DNA of 64,000 nt, from the NCBI RefSeq assembly GCF_003369795.1, contig NZ_CP026730.1, positions 2,666,001 to 2,730,000 of the forward strand, given 5' to 3'. Below are positions 63,782 through 64,000 of this stretch, one piece after another. A program made the position numbers and the translations under genes. The notes under the pieces were generated by a model. That model saw only the letters and a list, made by a program, of their open reading frames with translations. It made no database searches and was not told the origin of the DNA. Each line of letters begins with the position of its first letter. The first letter of the stretch is position 1. This DNA comes from Streptomyces sp. CB09001. Its GTDB lineage: Bacteria; Actinomycetota; Actinomycetes; Streptomycetales; Streptomycetaceae.

Positions 63782-64000
63782 ATGTCCCAAGTCTTCTCCG
63801 AGGAGACCCATCGCAATCTGCTCGCCCGTATCCCCCAGTGCACCGGCCGTGAGATCTCCGACTGGCTGCGCGCCGTCGAGGACGGCCCCGCCCTCTTCCG
63901 CTTCGAGGAGAAGGTCAGCTGGCTCCGCCACGAACACAACCTCGCGTACGGCCACGCGAAGGCGATCGTCCACGAGTACGACCTGAGAAGGGCCGCGCGC
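63782..64000 (+). CDS. DUF4287 domain protein (partial, runs off the window)
   Basis: 73 residues visible: SQVFSEETHRNLLARIPQCTGREISDWLRAV...SWLRHEHNLAYGHAKAIVHEYDLRRAA. The WL(R)xEHxLxxGHAxAIVHE pattern is the DUF4287 signature (a family related to DUF5655 proteins). ATG at 63782 follows GGAGG. C-terminus outside the window. Function unknown. Confidence 0.82.
   Translation, partial: MSQVFSEETHRNLLARIPQCTGREISDWLRAVEDGPALFRFEEKVSWLRHEHNLAYGHAKAIVHEYDLRRAAR

Overview
The window is high-GC actinobacterial chromosome with strong third-position G/C bias, frequent GTG/TTG starts, purine-rich ribosome binding sites and several Streptomyces-type genes (WhiB, a SigB/F-type sigma factor with a partner-switching cassette, DUF397/XRE regulators, CofD/FbiB, a long run of LCP proteins). 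It is almost certainly a Streptomyces core-chromosome segment. The gene order resembles what I recall of the S. coelicolor SCO3028-SCO3080 region. It also parallels, from memory, the mycobacterial block manB-DUF3499-zincin-whiB2-fbiA-fbiB-manC-LCP-Rv3268-fadE25-purE-purK-GtrA. No tRNA, rRNA, CRISPR array, prophage or insertion sequence was recognised.

Layout. 0.1-4.5 kb: phosphomannomutase (manB), an L-lactate permease, DUF3499 and a zincin-fold protein. 4.5-10 kb: a secreted DUF5719 protein and a giant polytopic family-2 glycosyltransferase, translationally coupled. 10-14 kb: whiB, then a divergent unit made of a 31-codon Cys-tailed leader peptide and cysteine dioxygenase, then a 19-bp minisatellite and the F420 genes fbiA-fbiB. 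14-18.6 kb: a frameshifted DNA glycosylase, GDP-mannose pyrophosphorylase, a secreted amidase and a TIGR03089 protein. 18.6-19.2 kb: a repeat-filled intergenic region (89-bp and 34-bp tandem repeats plus a dispersed element). 19.2-31 kb: seven LytR-CpsA-Psr (LCP) genes, four of them a duplicated A-B-A'-B' set. 31-41.7 kb: thioesterase, VWA protein, acyl-CoA dehydrogenase, UDP-glucose dehydrogenase, a CGNR regulator with a divergent VOC protein, an inactive-looking and an active-looking dipeptidase, purE-purK and GtrA. 41.7-45.8 kb: an OmpR-type two-component system and a POT peptide transporter. 45.8-49.5 kb: DUF397/XRE debris, an anti-sigma kinase, an anti-sigma antagonist and sigI. 49.5-57.3 kb: histidine utilisation genes hutU-M20 hydrolase-hutF-hutI with an RpiR regulator nearby. 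57.3-64 kb: cystathionine beta-synthase, an SGNH hydrolase, a thiolase and small unknown proteins.

How the genes work together. ManB and the guanylyltransferase make GDP-mannose and Ugd makes UDP-glucuronate. The polytopic glycosyltransferase, GtrA and seven LCP proteins are the expected lipid-linked sugar and glycopolymer-attachment machinery, and the secreted amidase works on the wall. The region therefore looks like a cell-envelope glycan locus that also carries developmental (WhiB), redox (F420, cysteine) and purine functions.

The most notable points are: the putative cysteine-responsive leader peptide upstream of cysteine dioxygenase; a dipeptidase paralogue that has lost every expected metal ligand; a deletion scar that decapitated two divergent regulatory genes; the LCP gene array with a patch of near-identical sequence; and three unrelated minisatellites.
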